Source: Hyphomicrobiales bacterium
Lineage (GTDB): Bacteria > Pseudomonadota > Alphaproteobacteria > Rhizobiales > Xanthobacteraceae
Assembly: GCA_021730985.1 (NCBI GenBank)
Contig: JAKFYI010000011.1
Span: forward strand, 59,076-123,075
Length of the DNA stretch: 64,000 nucleotides
Direction: 5' to 3'
Shown here: positions 47,823 to 57,143 of the stretch, piece by piece
Numbering within the stretch: position 1 is the stretch's first letter
Layout of the letters: each line of letters starts with the position of its first letter
Program-made: the position numbers and the translations under genes
The notes under the pieces: model-generated
What the model was told of the DNA's origin: nothing
Databases searched by the model: none
Seen by the model: only the letters and a program-made list of their open reading frames with translations

Positions 47823-49619
47823 ATGCCCAACAACATGCTCGATGGCGCGCAGGTCATCGTCGATTACCTGATCCGCCAGAAGGTGCCCTACGCCTTCGGC
47901 CTGTGCGGTCACGGCAATATCCAGTTCATCGACGCGCTGTTCGAGCGCCAGAGCGACATCAAGACCATCTCGACCCATCATGAGAGCGTCTGCGGCTTCA
48001 TGGCCGACGTGTACTACCGCGTGTCCGGCCAGCCGGTTGCGACCTTTACGTCGTGCGGTCCCGGATCGGTGAACCTGCCGATCTCGCTCGCCACCGCTTA
48101 TCTCGACGCGGTGCCATTCCTCGCCGTCACCGGCAACGTGCCGACCTCCCAGTTCGGCCGCGGCGCGTTCCAGGAATTGCATCGCCATCATCAGGCCGAC
48201 TTCCCGTCGAGTGTCCGCACCTTGTGCAAGCGGGTGTACCAGCCGACCCGCGGCGAGCAGGTGCCGATGATGGTGCGGCAGGCCTGGAAGACCATGGTCA
48301 CCGGACGGCCCGGCCCTGTGGTGCTGGACGTGCCCTACGACGTGTTCGAGGAGGCCGCCGCCGAGGAAACGCCGCGCCCGGAGGAGTGGAGCGCCAACAT
48401 CTCATCGCGCTGCGGCGCCGATCCGGATGGTGTGGTGAAGGCCGTGGACATGCTGCTCGCCGCCGAGCGGCCCGTGATCCTGGTCGGACAGGGCTTGAAA
48501 TATTCGCAAGCGACCGGAGAACTGAAGGCGCTGGCCGAGAAGCTCCAAATCCCAGTCGCACATTCGATGTGCGGCATCGGCGGCATCGACACCACCCATC
48601 CGCTGTCGCTTGGCCTTGTGTCTCGCGCAGGCGCCTTGCAGGCCAACAGCGCGACGCGGCAGGCCGACGTGCTCCTTGCATTGGGCGTGAGTTTCGACGA
48701 CCGCACGTCGTCGTCGTGGATTCAAGGCTATTCCTTCACCATACCGCCGACCAAGCTGATCCACGTCGACATCGACCCGGAGGAGATCGGCCGTAACTAT
48801 CCGGTCGCGCTCGGCCTGATGGCGGACGTGCGCACGTTCCTGCGCCAGTTGCTGGCCGAGATCGACCGCCGCAAGGCACTCGATGACAAGGCCGCGGCGC
48901 GCAGGAAGTGGCTCGCGCAGATCGACGGCTGGCGCAAGGAGTGGGACGCCTACATCGCGCCGGGCTTCAAGGACGACTCGACGCCGATCCATCCGCAGCG
49001 CGCCGCGTTCGAAATCGACAAGGCGCTGCCCGAAGACGCCATCATGGTCAGCGACATCGGCGTGCATCACAACTGGCTGCTGCAATACTGCAAACCCAAA
49101 CGTCCCGACTCCCAAGTCGGCTGCATGGGGTTCGGCGCGATGGGCTTCGGCGTCGCCGGCGTGCTGGGCGCGAAGTTTGCCGCGCCCGACCGGCCTTGCG
49201 TCTCGGTGTCCGGCGACGGCGCGTTCTTCATGCACGCCAACGTGCTCGGCACCGCGGTCGAGTACAATCTGCCGGTCGTGTGGGTGGTCTGGAACAACTA
49301 CGCCTACGGCTCGATCCGCGGGTTGCAGCGCGGCTATCTGGGCGGGCGCGAATTGGCCACCGACTTCAAGAACCCGCACACCGGCCAGCCCTACAACCCG
49401 GACTTCGCCGCGATGGCGCGCGCCGCCGGCGTCGAGGGCGTCAGCGTCGAGCGGCCCGGCGATCTCAACGACGCGTTGAAGATGGCGATCGCCGCCAACA
49501 AGCCGTTCCTGATCGACGCCAACATCGGCGGCGACCTCAACCCCGGCGGCGCCGGGGTGTGGGAGCTGCCCGGCACCGGCATCAGCAAACCCGTGATCGG
49601 GGGAAGGTTTGTGCCGTAG
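47823..49619 (+). CDS. thiamine pyrophosphate-binding protein (acetolactate synthase-like)
   Basis: VPYAFGLCGHGNIQFIDAL...THHESVCGFMADVYYRVSGQPVATFTSCGPGSVNL...VSGDGAFFMHANVLGTAVEYNLPVVWVVWNN. Confidence 0.9.
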   Translation: MPNNMLDGAQVIVDYLIRQKVPYAFGLCGHGNIQFIDALFERQSDIKTISTHHESVCGFMADVYYRVSGQPVATFTSCGPGSVNLPISLATAYLDAVPFLAVTGNVPTSQFGRGAFQELHRHHQADFPSSVRTLCKRVYQPTRGEQVPMMVRQAWKTMVTGRPGPVVLDVPYDVFEEAAAEETPRPEEWSANISSRCGADPDGVVKAVDMLLAAERPVILVGQGLKYSQATGELKALAEKLQIPVAHSMCGIGGIDTTHPLSLGLVSRAGALQANSATRQADVLLALGVSFDDRTSSSWIQGYSFTIPPTKLIHVDIDPEEIGRNYPVALGLMADVRTFLRQLLAEIDRRKALDDKAAARRKWLAQIDGWRKEWDAYIAPGFKDDSTPIHPQRAAFEIDKALPEDAIMVSDIGVHHNWLLQYCKPKRPDSQVGCMGFGAMGFGVAGVLGAKFAAPDRPCVSVSGDGAFFMHANVLGTAVEYNLPVVWVVWNNYAYGSIRGLQRGYLGGRELATDFKNPHTGQPYNPDFAAMARAAGVEGVSVERPGDLNDALKMAIAANKPFLIDANIGGDLNPGGAGVWELPGTGISKPVIGGRFVP

Positions 49620-49653
49620 TCAGTTTTCCCTGGCATATGCGTCAAACGCGGAC

Positions 49654-49769
49654 CTCGTGTCCCGGGCGCAGCGCAGCACGCAGTGGTACGCTGCTGACCC
49701 GGGACCCCGGTTGCGCTAGGAAACCGGGGTCCCGGCTCGCGCGCCTCACGGCGCTTGGCCGGGACACGA
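49654..49769. repeat. REP-like element, class II
   Basis: CTCGTGTCCCGGGCGCAGCGCAGC...ACCCGGGACCCCGGTT...AACCGGGGTCCCGGCTCGCG...GGCCGGGACACGA. Confidence 0.85.
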
Positions 49770-49790
49770 AACTGAGGGAGTAGAGAACCC

Positions 49791-50978
49791 ATGCCCGACC
49801 CCATTCCGCAAGAAGCCAAGAACTTCAAACTGCTCGGCCACGATTCGTCGGCGGCCTGGGGCGGCGGCTCGATCGTCGAATACAACAAGGGCTATGTGTA
49901 CGTCGGCGCGGTCGGCGGCTCGAGCTTCAATGGGCCGGAGGGCTTCACGGTCCACGACGTGCGCGACCCGAAAAATCCGAAGAAGGTCGCCGAGGTGAAA
50001 TCGCCGCCCGGCGTGCATTCGCACAAGCTGCGCGTGGTGGACGGCGACATTCTCTATGTGAACTCGGAGCGGCTCGGCGGCGAGGCCGGACGCAACGCCC
50101 GCACCGGACTGTTCATCTTCGACATCTCCAAGGGCGGCGAGCCGAAGCAGATCGGCTTCTACGACATGCCGGGCAACGGCCCGCACCGCTTCGGCGTCGA
50201 CAACAAGCGCAAGCTGGCGATGCTGCCGTGCGCAGCACCCGGTTGGAAGAAGCGCGTGATCTGGACGATGGACATCAAGAATCCGGACAAGCCCGAGGTC
50301 ATCAGCACCTGGGGCTTGCCCTGGATGAAAGAGGCCGACAGCACCGGCGAGGAAGAGGCCGGACATCCGCACGAGGAAGCCATCACCCTGCACGGCCCGC
50401 CGATGATTCGCGGCAATCGCATGTACTGCGCGTGGTGGGGCGGCGGCATTTCCGTCATCGACTGCTCGGACCTGCGCAACATGAAGCTCAGCGGGCACCT
50501 GTCCTGGGCGCCGCCCTTCCCCGGCTCGAACCACACCTGCTGGCCGATCGGCGACAAGCCGTACCTCATCGTCACCGACGAGGCGCGCGCCAAGCAGAAA
50601 TATTGGGACGCGCAGTTCATGTGGATCATCGACGCGCGCAAGGAAGACAAGCTGACGCCGATCGCGACCTTCATGCCCGACCGCGACAAGTACTTCAACC
50701 GCCCCGGCCGCTACGGCGCGCACAACATCCTGGAGCGCGAGATCGCGTCCGAGGGTCCGTGGAAGGACATCGTGTTCCTGACCTACTTCAACGCTGGCTT
50801 GCGCGCGGTGAACGTCAGCGATCCGTTCCATCCGAAGGAGGTCGGCTGCTTCGTGCCGGCGCTGGAGGGCGACCGCCCGGCAGTGCAGTCGAACGACATC
50901 GGCACCGACGACCGGGGCCTGCTCTATCTGATCGACCGCGCCGGCGCCGGAATGCACATTCTGGAGTACGCGGGCTGA
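49791..50978 (+). CDS. LVIVD-repeat/beta-propeller-like protein
   Basis: Repeated segments of type GLFIFDISKGGEPKQIGFYDMPG / AVNVSDPFHPKEVGCFVP. Confidence 0.7.
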   Translation: MPDPIPQEAKNFKLLGHDSSAAWGGGSIVEYNKGYVYVGAVGGSSFNGPEGFTVHDVRDPKNPKKVAEVKSPPGVHSHKLRVVDGDILYVNSERLGGEAGRNARTGLFIFDISKGGEPKQIGFYDMPGNGPHRFGVDNKRKLAMLPCAAPGWKKRVIWTMDIKNPDKPEVISTWGLPWMKEADSTGEEEAGHPHEEAITLHGPPMIRGNRMYCAWWGGGISVIDCSDLRNMKLSGHLSWAPPFPGSNHTCWPIGDKPYLIVTDEARAKQKYWDAQFMWIIDARKEDKLTPIATFMPDRDKYFNRPGRYGAHNILEREIASEGPWKDIVFLTYFNAGLRAVNVSDPFHPKEVGCFVPALEGDRPAVQSNDIGTDDRGLLYLIDRAGAGMHILEYAG

Positions 50979-51007
50979 CGCTGTCCCAGGCGCCGCAAAG
51001 CACTCTG

Positions 51008-51082
51008 CTGTCATCGCCCGCGAAAGCGGGCGATCCAGTAACCACCGAGCGTACTGGATGCCCGCTTTCGCGGGCATGACAC
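51008..51082. repeat. REP/BIME-like element, class I (short loop)
   Basis: TGTCATCGCCCGCGAAAGCGGGCGATCCAGTAACCACCGAGCGTACTGGATGCCCGCTTTCGCGGGCATGACA. Confidence 0.9.
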
Positions 51083-51113
51083 CGAGTGAATCGGAACGAG
51101 AACGGAAAGAACA

Positions 51114-51905
51114 ATGGACCTCGGCCTCACCAATCGCGTCGCCATCGTCACCGGCGGCAATCGCGGCATCGGCTATGCCGTGTCGTCCGAACTGCTGCGC
51201 GAGGGCGCGTACGTCGTGGTCGCGAGCCTCGATCCCGCGCGCAACGCGCAGGCGATCGAGACGCTGAAGGGAAAATCCAGCGCCCGCGTGATCGGCGTGC
51301 CGACCGACCTCAACGATGCCGCGGCGGTCGATGCACTGTTCAAGAAGACGCTCGCCGAGTTCGGCCGGCTCGACATTCTCATCAACAACGCCACCAACGT
51401 GGCGCAGGGCACGAGTTTCTTCCAGATGGACGAGACTCACTGGGACCATGCGTTCGATCACAAGCTGCGCGGCACAGTGCGATGCATCCGTCATGCCGTG
51501 CCGCCGATGCGTGACCGCAAATGGGGCCGCATCGTCAACATTTCCGGCGGCGCGGCGTGGACGCCGCAGCTTGGCGCCATCACCACCGGCATCAACAACG
51601 CGGCAGTGCAGAATCTCACCGTGGCGCTGGCCAACGAGCTCGGCAAGGACGGCATCCTGGTCAACGCCGTGGTGCCGACCGCGATCCGCACCGACCGGCA
51701 CGACAAGAACATCAAAGACACCATGGCCAAGACCGGCCAGTCCGAGGCCGAGGTGCTGAAGCCGCGCGTCGCCAAGATCCCGCTGGGACGCATGGCTGCC
51801 GCCGAAGAAGTGGCCAGCGTGGTCGTATTTCTGTCGTCAGACCGCGCCAGTTTCGTCAACGGCAGCGCCTGGGCGGTGGATGGCGGGGTTTCCGCTCGGC
51901 TTTAG
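51114..51905 (+). CDS. SDR family oxidoreductase
   Basis: RVAIVTGGNRGIGYAVSSELL...ILINNATN... Confidence 0.9.
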   Translation: MDLGLTNRVAIVTGGNRGIGYAVSSELLREGAYVVVASLDPARNAQAIETLKGKSSARVIGVPTDLNDAAAVDALFKKTLAEFGRLDILINNATNVAQGTSFFQMDETHWDHAFDHKLRGTVRCIRHAVPPMRDRKWGRIVNISGGAAWTPQLGAITTGINNAAVQNLTVALANELGKDGILVNAVVPTAIRTDRHDKNIKDTMAKTGQSEAEVLKPRVAKIPLGRMAAAEEVASVVVFLSSDRASFVNGSAWAVDGGVSARL

Positions 51906-52059
51906 GATTTCGCCGGGACGAGCGCAAAACGAGCCGGGTGACGGGTTATACTCGCACAAGCAACGGCCGCTCACCCGGTTCCTCGCTTCGCTCGGAACCA
52001 CCCTGCTCCCACAAGGGGAGAGGGTCCGGCGCAAGAACACGGCGAACCTGGAGAGCAAT

Positions 52060-53040
52060 GTGCTGAGAAAATTTTCGATCCATCTGGCCTCCATCGCGGC
52101 GCTGCTGCTGACACTCGTGCCCGCGCAGGTGCAAGCCCAGGCCTACCCGAACAAGCCGGTGACGCTGGTGGTCGCCTTCACGCCCGGCGGGCCAAGCGAC
52201 GTGCTGTCGCGCATCGTCGGCAAAAAGTTACAGGAACTTCTCGGCCAGCCGTTCATCATCGAGAACCGCCCCGGAGCCGGCGGCAACATTGCCGCCGAAC
52301 AGGTCGCGCGCGCCGCCCCCGATGGGCACACCCTGCTGATGGGCAACAACTCGATCCTCGCCACCAACGCGGCGCTCTACAAGAAGATCAACTTCGATCC
52401 GGAAAAGGACTTCATCCCGATCAGCATGGTCGGCACCCAGGCCAACATCCTGGTGGTCAACCCGAGCGTGCCCGCGAATTCGATGGCGGAGCTGATCGCG
52501 CTCGCCAAGGCGAGCCCCGGCAAGCTGAACTTCGCCTCCTCCGGTCATGGCGCGGCCGCGCACCTGTCGGGCGAGCTGTTCAAGTCCGAAGCCAAGGTCG
52601 ATATCGTGCACGTCGCCTACAAGGGCGCGGCGCCGGCGCTGCAGGACGTCATCGCCGGACACGTCCAGATGATGTTCGCGACGGCCGCCTCCGTGGTCGG
52701 CCACATCAAGAGCGAAAAGGTGCGGGCGCTTGCCGTCACCACGCCGAAACGCACCGCCGTGCTGCCGGAGCTCGCCACCGTCGATGAGCTCGGCATCAAG
52801 GGCTTCGACGCCACGACCTGGCACGGCCTGGTCGCGCCGGCCGGAACGCCGCGCGAGATCATCGCCATCCTGCACGACGCCACCGTCAAGACGCTGAACG
52901 ATCCGGCGGTGCGAAAGCAGTTGACGGAGCTGGGCGTCGACATCGTCGGCAGTTCGCCAACCGAATTCGAAGCCTATATCAAGGCGGAGATTCCGAAGTG
53001 GACCGCGGTGGTCAAAACCTCTGGCGCAAGGGTCGAATGA
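52060..53040 (+). CDS. tripartite tricarboxylate transporter substrate-binding protein (Bug/TctC), tandem copy 1
   Basis: GTG start after GGAGAG; signal peptide; YPNKPVTLVVAFTPGGPSDVLSRI...IIENRPGAGGNIAAEQVARAAPDGHT. Confidence 0.9.
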   Translation: MLRKFSIHLASIAALLLTLVPAQVQAQAYPNKPVTLVVAFTPGGPSDVLSRIVGKKLQELLGQPFIIENRPGAGGNIAAEQVARAAPDGHTLLMGNNSILATNAALYKKINFDPEKDFIPISMVGTQANILVVNPSVPANSMAELIALAKASPGKLNFASSGHGAAAHLSGELFKSEAKVDIVHVAYKGAAPALQDVIAGHVQMMFATAASVVGHIKSEKVRALAVTTPKRTAVLPELATVDELGIKGFDATTWHGLVAPAGTPREIIAILHDATVKTLNDPAVRKQLTELGVDIVGSSPTEFEAYIKAEIPKWTAVVKTSGARVE

Positions 53041-54026
53041 GATCGGCGGCCGCCCCGTTCCGTCTGAAGCCGCTCGCGGCCGCCGCGCTGCTGCTGCTTG
53101 CGCTTGGCGCCACGCCCGCAGCGGCGCTCGACTATCCGACCCGGCCGATCACGCTGATCGTCTCGCATGTGCCGGGCGGTCCAAGCGACGTGCTCGGCCG
53201 TGTACTCGGAAAATTGCTGTCGCCATTGCTACGCCAGCCGATCGTGATTGAGAACCGGCCCGGCTCCGGCGGCAACATCGCCGCCGAGCAGGCCGCCCAT
53301 GCCGCGGCCGATGGCCATACGCTGCTGATGGGCAACACCGCTATTCTCGCGGCCAACCCGGCGCGGGGAAAGACCTCGCGCTTCGATCCGCAACTGGACT
53401 TTGCGCCGATCACGCTGCTCGGCACGCAAGCCAACGTGCTGGTGATGAACCCCGCGCTGCCGGTCAACACGCTGCAGCAGTTGATCGAGTTCGCCAAAGC
53501 GAAACCGGGCTTTGTCACGTTCGCGTCGGCCGGCCACGGCAGCGCCTCGCATCTGGCCGGCGAACTGTTCAAGGCCGAGATCAAGGCAAACATCGTCCAC
53601 GTTCCCTACAAGAAACCGGGACCGGCGCTGCAGGATGTCGTCGGCGGTCATGTGCAGATCATGTTCGCGCCGGCTGCGCTGGTAAGAAATCACATCCAGG
53701 CCGGGCGGCTGCGCGCGCTCGGCCTCGCCACCAGGGAGCACACTCCGCTGCTGCCTGGCGTTTCCACCATCGGCGAGCTCGGCCTTCCCGGTTTCGACGC
53801 CACCACCTGGTATGGTCTGGTCGCGCCGGCCGGCACCCCGCGCGAGATCGTCGATATGCTGTACCATTCGACCGGCGTGGCGCTGGAAAGCCCGGACGCG
53901 CGCAGGATCATGGGCGGACTCGGCATCGACGTGGTCGGAAACTCGCCGCGCGAGTTCGATGCTTACATCGCAGCCGAGATCCCCAAATGGTCCGCGGTCC
54001 TCAAAGCCATCGCGCAAATGGATTGA
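53037..54026 (+). CDS. tripartite tricarboxylate transporter substrate-binding protein (Bug/TctC), tandem copy 2
   Basis: ATGA overlap with upstream copy; YPTRPITLIVSHVPGGPSDVLGRV...VIENRPGSGGNIAAEQAAHAAADGHT. Confidence 0.9.
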   Translation: MRSAAAPFRLKPLAAAALLLLALGATPAAALDYPTRPITLIVSHVPGGPSDVLGRVLGKLLSPLLRQPIVIENRPGSGGNIAAEQAAHAAADGHTLLMGNTAILAANPARGKTSRFDPQLDFAPITLLGTQANVLVMNPALPVNTLQQLIEFAKAKPGFVTFASAGHGSASHLAGELFKAEIKANIVHVPYKKPGPALQDVVGGHVQIMFAPAALVRNHIQAGRLRALGLATREHTPLLPGVSTIGELGLPGFDATTWYGLVAPAGTPREIVDMLYHSTGVALESPDARRIMGGLGIDVVGNSPREFDAYIAAEIPKWSAVLKAIAQMD

Positions 54027-54027
54027 C

Positions 54028-54948
54028 ATGAACGGACCCATTCCCGAATACGCGCCGCTCTGCGCGCCGCCCGACCGCGAGCCGCGCGCGCCGCGCACGG
54101 CGTTTCCGCCGCTCGCCTGCGACACCCACGCCCATATATTCGAGGCGCGCTTTCCTTACGCGCAGGAGCGCATCTACACGCCGCCGGATTCCAATCTCGC
54201 GGACTACAAGCACCTGTTGAGGACGCTGGGCTGCGAGCGCGCCGTGCTGGTTCAGCCGAGCGTTTACGGCGCCGACAACGCGGCGATGCTCGACGCGCTC
54301 GCAGCGGCCGGCCCGGGCTTCCGCGCGGTGGCGGTCACCGCACCCGACATCTCCAGCGCCGAGATCGAAGCGCTGCACCGCGCCGGGGTGCGCGGCCTGC
54401 GCTTCAACGTGGTGGACGTGCGTGCCAACAAGAACCAGATTCCCGCCGACATGCTGCGCGGCGTGGCGAAGCGGATCGCACCGTTCGGCTGGCACATCGA
54501 ATTGCTGGTCAATCTCGACGAAGCCGGCGACTTCGCGCCGCTGCTGGGCTCGCTCGGCGTGCCGTTTGTGCTGGGACATCTCGGCTATCCGAAGGGCGGC
54601 GCCGCGACCTGGACCGGCACGCGCGCGTTCGCCGATCTGCTCAAGCTGCTCGACGGCGGCCAGTGCTGGATCAAGCTGACCGGGCCCTACCGCATCACCA
54701 CCGCGCCGGACCTGCCCTACGCCGACGTCGACGAGCCGGCGCGCAAGCTGGTCGCGGCCGCGCCGGAGCGCATGATCTGGGGCACCGACTGGCCGCACGT
54801 CATGAAGAAGAAGCCGATGGCGAACGACGGCGATATGACCGATCTGTTCGAGCGCTGGATTCCCGACGCCGCCAAGCGCAAGCGCATCCTGGTGGACAAT
54901 CCGGCGGCGCTTTACGGGTTTGAAGCGGGCGAGAAGATTGGATTTTAG
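54028..54948 (+). CDS. amidohydrolase family protein (2-pyrone-4,6-dicarboxylate lactonase-like)
   Basis: FPPLACDTHAHIFEARFPYAQERIYTPPDSNLADYKHLLRTLG...WGTDWPHV. Confidence 0.87.
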   Translation: MNGPIPEYAPLCAPPDREPRAPRTAFPPLACDTHAHIFEARFPYAQERIYTPPDSNLADYKHLLRTLGCERAVLVQPSVYGADNAAMLDALAAAGPGFRAVAVTAPDISSAEIEALHRAGVRGLRFNVVDVRANKNQIPADMLRGVAKRIAPFGWHIELLVNLDEAGDFAPLLGSLGVPFVLGHLGYPKGGAATWTGTRAFADLLKLLDGGQCWIKLTGPYRITTAPDLPYADVDEPARKLVAAAPERMIWGTDWPHVMKKKPMANDGDMTDLFERWIPDAAKRKRILVDNPAALYGFEAGEKIGF

Positions 54949-54982
54949 CGACATCCCGTAGGTTCGCTCGCCGTTCTCTCCC

Positions 54983-55089
54983 CGTCATTCCGGGACACGC
55001 GCGCAAGCGTGTGTCCCGGAATCCAGACGAACATTCAGCACTTGCATCTGGATTCCGGGCTCGCGCCTACGGCGCGTCCCGGAATGACA
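54983..55089. repeat. palindromic repeat (CGTCATTCCGGGACACGCGC...GCGTCCCGGAATGAC)
   Basis: Inverted arms CGTCATTCCGGGACACGC / GGCGCGTCCCGGAATGAC plus inner GGAATCCAGA/TCTGGATTCC. Confidence 0.82.
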
Positions 55090-55149
55090 ATCGAGGGGCC
55101 GCTCGTGCTATGTTGCGGCCACGCATCCGCATTCGTCGAAAGCATCCCC

Positions 55150-56943
55150 ATGGCAGGCAACATCAATCCGAATCCGTTCACAACGCGGCCCGAGATCGAG
55201 GGCACGTTCGGCGTGGTCACCTCGACGCACTGGATCGCCACCGCGGTCGGCATGGCCGCCCTGGAAAAGGGCGGCAACGCGTTCGACGCCGCCTGCGCCA
55301 CCGCGTTCGCGCTGCAGGTGCTTGAGCCGCACCTGAACGGACCCGGCGGCGACGTGCCGGTCGTGCTGTACGACGTGAAGCGCGGCAAGCCCGAGATCAT
55401 CTGCGGCCAAGGCCCCGCCCCCGCCGCCGCAACCATCGCGCGCTACAAGAGCGAAGGCCTCGACATGGTGCCCGGCACCGGGCTGCTCGCGGCCTGCATC
55501 CCCGGCATGTTCGACACCTGGATGCTGCTGCTGCGCGACTACGGCACCATGACGCTGGCTGACGTGCTGACGCCCGCGATCTCCTACGCGCAAAACGGCC
55601 ATCCGCTGGTCGAGCGCGCCAGCGCGACAATCGCCACGGTCGAGAAGCTGTTCCGCGAGCACTGGCCGACCTCGGCCGCGGTGTATCTGCCGAACGGCAA
55701 GGTGCCCGAACAGGGCGTGACCTTCACCAACAAGGCGATCGCTGCGACCTACGCGCGCGTGCTGAAGGAAGCCCAGAGCGCCGGAGGCGACCGCGTCGCG
55801 CAGATCGAGAAGGCGCGCAAAGTCTGGTCGCAAGGCTTCGTCGCGGAAGCGATCGACAAATTCTGCCGCACCCAGGCGGTGATGGACGTGAGCGGCACGC
55901 CGCACAAGGGCGTGCTGACCGGCCAGGACATGGCGGCGTGGCAGGCCCGCGTCGAGGCGCCGCTCACCTACGACTATCGCAACTACACGGTCTGCAAGGC
56001 GCCGTGGTCGCAGGGACCGGTGACGCTGCAACAGCTCGCGCTGTTGAAGGGCTTCAACCTCGACGGCCTCGACGTGGTCGGGCCGGACTTCATTCATCTG
56101 CTGGTGGAATGCTCCAAGCTCGCCTATGCCGACCGCGAGAAGTTCTACGGCGATCCGGATTTCGTCGAGGTGCCGTTCCAGACGTTGTTGTCCGACGCCT
56201 ACAACAACGAACGCCGCAAGCTCGTCACCAACGAAGCATCGCTGGAGCTGCGTCCGGGCTCGGTCGAGGGCTTTGGCTCGGTGGTCAAGCTCAAGACCGG
56301 CGCGAAGCTCGTCGCCGGTATGGGCGCGGGCGAGCCGACCGTCGGCCGCATGGGCGAAGTGATCGGCGACACCGTGCACTTCGACATCGTCGACCAGGCT
56401 GGCAACATGGTGTCATCGACGCCGTCCGGCGGCTGGCTGCAATCCTCGCCGGTGATCCCGGAACTCGGCTTCGGGCTCGGCACCCGCGCGCAGATGTTCT
56501 GGCTGGAGGAAGGCCATCCGGCCTCGCTGGAGCCTGGCAAGCGGCCGCGCACCACGCTGTCGCCGACGCTGGCGCTGCGCGACGGCCTGCCCTATCTCGC
56601 CTGGGGCTCGCCCGGCGGCGACCAGCAGGACCAGTGGATCACGCAGTTTTTCCTTCGACATGTTCATGCTGGTATGAACCTGCAGGAGGCGATCGACGCG
56701 CCGGCCTGGCACTCCGAGCATTTCCCGATCTCGTTCTGGCCGCGCACCTCGCGGCCCGGCGTTCTGCAGATCGAGAGCCGCGTGCCGAAGGCGACGCGCG
56801 ACGAACTCGCGCGCCGCGGCCACAAGATCGAGGTGGAACCGGAGTGGTCGGAGGGCCGCCTCACCGCGGCCTCCCGCTCCGACCCGCGCCGGCGCGCCGC
56901 CGCCAATCCGCGCGGCATGCAGGGGTATGCCGCGGGGCGGTAG
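55150..56943 (+). CDS. gamma-glutamyltransferase family protein
   Basis: EKGGNAFDAACATAFALQVLEPHLNGPGGD; DTVHFDIVDQAGNMVSSTPSGGWLQSS around predicted catalytic Thr. Confidence 0.9.
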   Translation: MAGNINPNPFTTRPEIEGTFGVVTSTHWIATAVGMAALEKGGNAFDAACATAFALQVLEPHLNGPGGDVPVVLYDVKRGKPEIICGQGPAPAAATIARYKSEGLDMVPGTGLLAACIPGMFDTWMLLLRDYGTMTLADVLTPAISYAQNGHPLVERASATIATVEKLFREHWPTSAAVYLPNGKVPEQGVTFTNKAIAATYARVLKEAQSAGGDRVAQIEKARKVWSQGFVAEAIDKFCRTQAVMDVSGTPHKGVLTGQDMAAWQARVEAPLTYDYRNYTVCKAPWSQGPVTLQQLALLKGFNLDGLDVVGPDFIHLLVECSKLAYADREKFYGDPDFVEVPFQTLLSDAYNNERRKLVTNEASLELRPGSVEGFGSVVKLKTGAKLVAGMGAGEPTVGRMGEVIGDTVHFDIVDQAGNMVSSTPSGGWLQSSPVIPELGFGLGTRAQMFWLEEGHPASLEPGKRPRTTLSPTLALRDGLPYLAWGSPGGDQQDQWITQFFLRHVHAGMNLQEAIDAPAWHSEHFPISFWPRTSRPGVLQIESRVPKATRDELARRGHKIEVEPEWSEGRLTAASRSDPRRRAAANPRGMQGYAAGR

Positions 56944-56950
56944 TTGAGGC

Positions 56951-57063
56951 CTCGTGTCCCGGGCGAGCGAAAGCGAGACCCGGGACCCCGGTTCCTTAGC
57001 TAGCAAACCGGGACCCCGCATCTGCGGTGCATCGCTACGCGCTGCACCGCGTGCGGGGAACGC
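56951..57063. repeat. REP-like element, class II, degenerate right arm
   Basis: CTCGTGTCCCGGGCGAGCGAAAGCGAGACCCGGGACCCCGGTT...AAACCGGGACCCCGCATCTGCGGTGCATCG. Confidence 0.75.
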
Positions 57064-57143
57064 CGGTGAATTCTGCGAATGACTTGCGGTTCGGCCGAGG
57101 TATGATCCGCCAATAACAAAAAAACACCGCAGGGAGAAACCGA

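Noticed and set aside
49746-51701. 651-aa ORF on the minus strand
   Set aside because: Antisense shadow of the LVIVD-like and SDR genes; composition (His/Arg/Asp-rich) is typical of GC-rich shadow frames and no family is recognisable.
55009-55149. N-terminal extension of the GGT ORF
   Set aside because: The extension is translated from a palindromic repeat (54983-55089); MAGNINPN at 55150 is the more plausible start.
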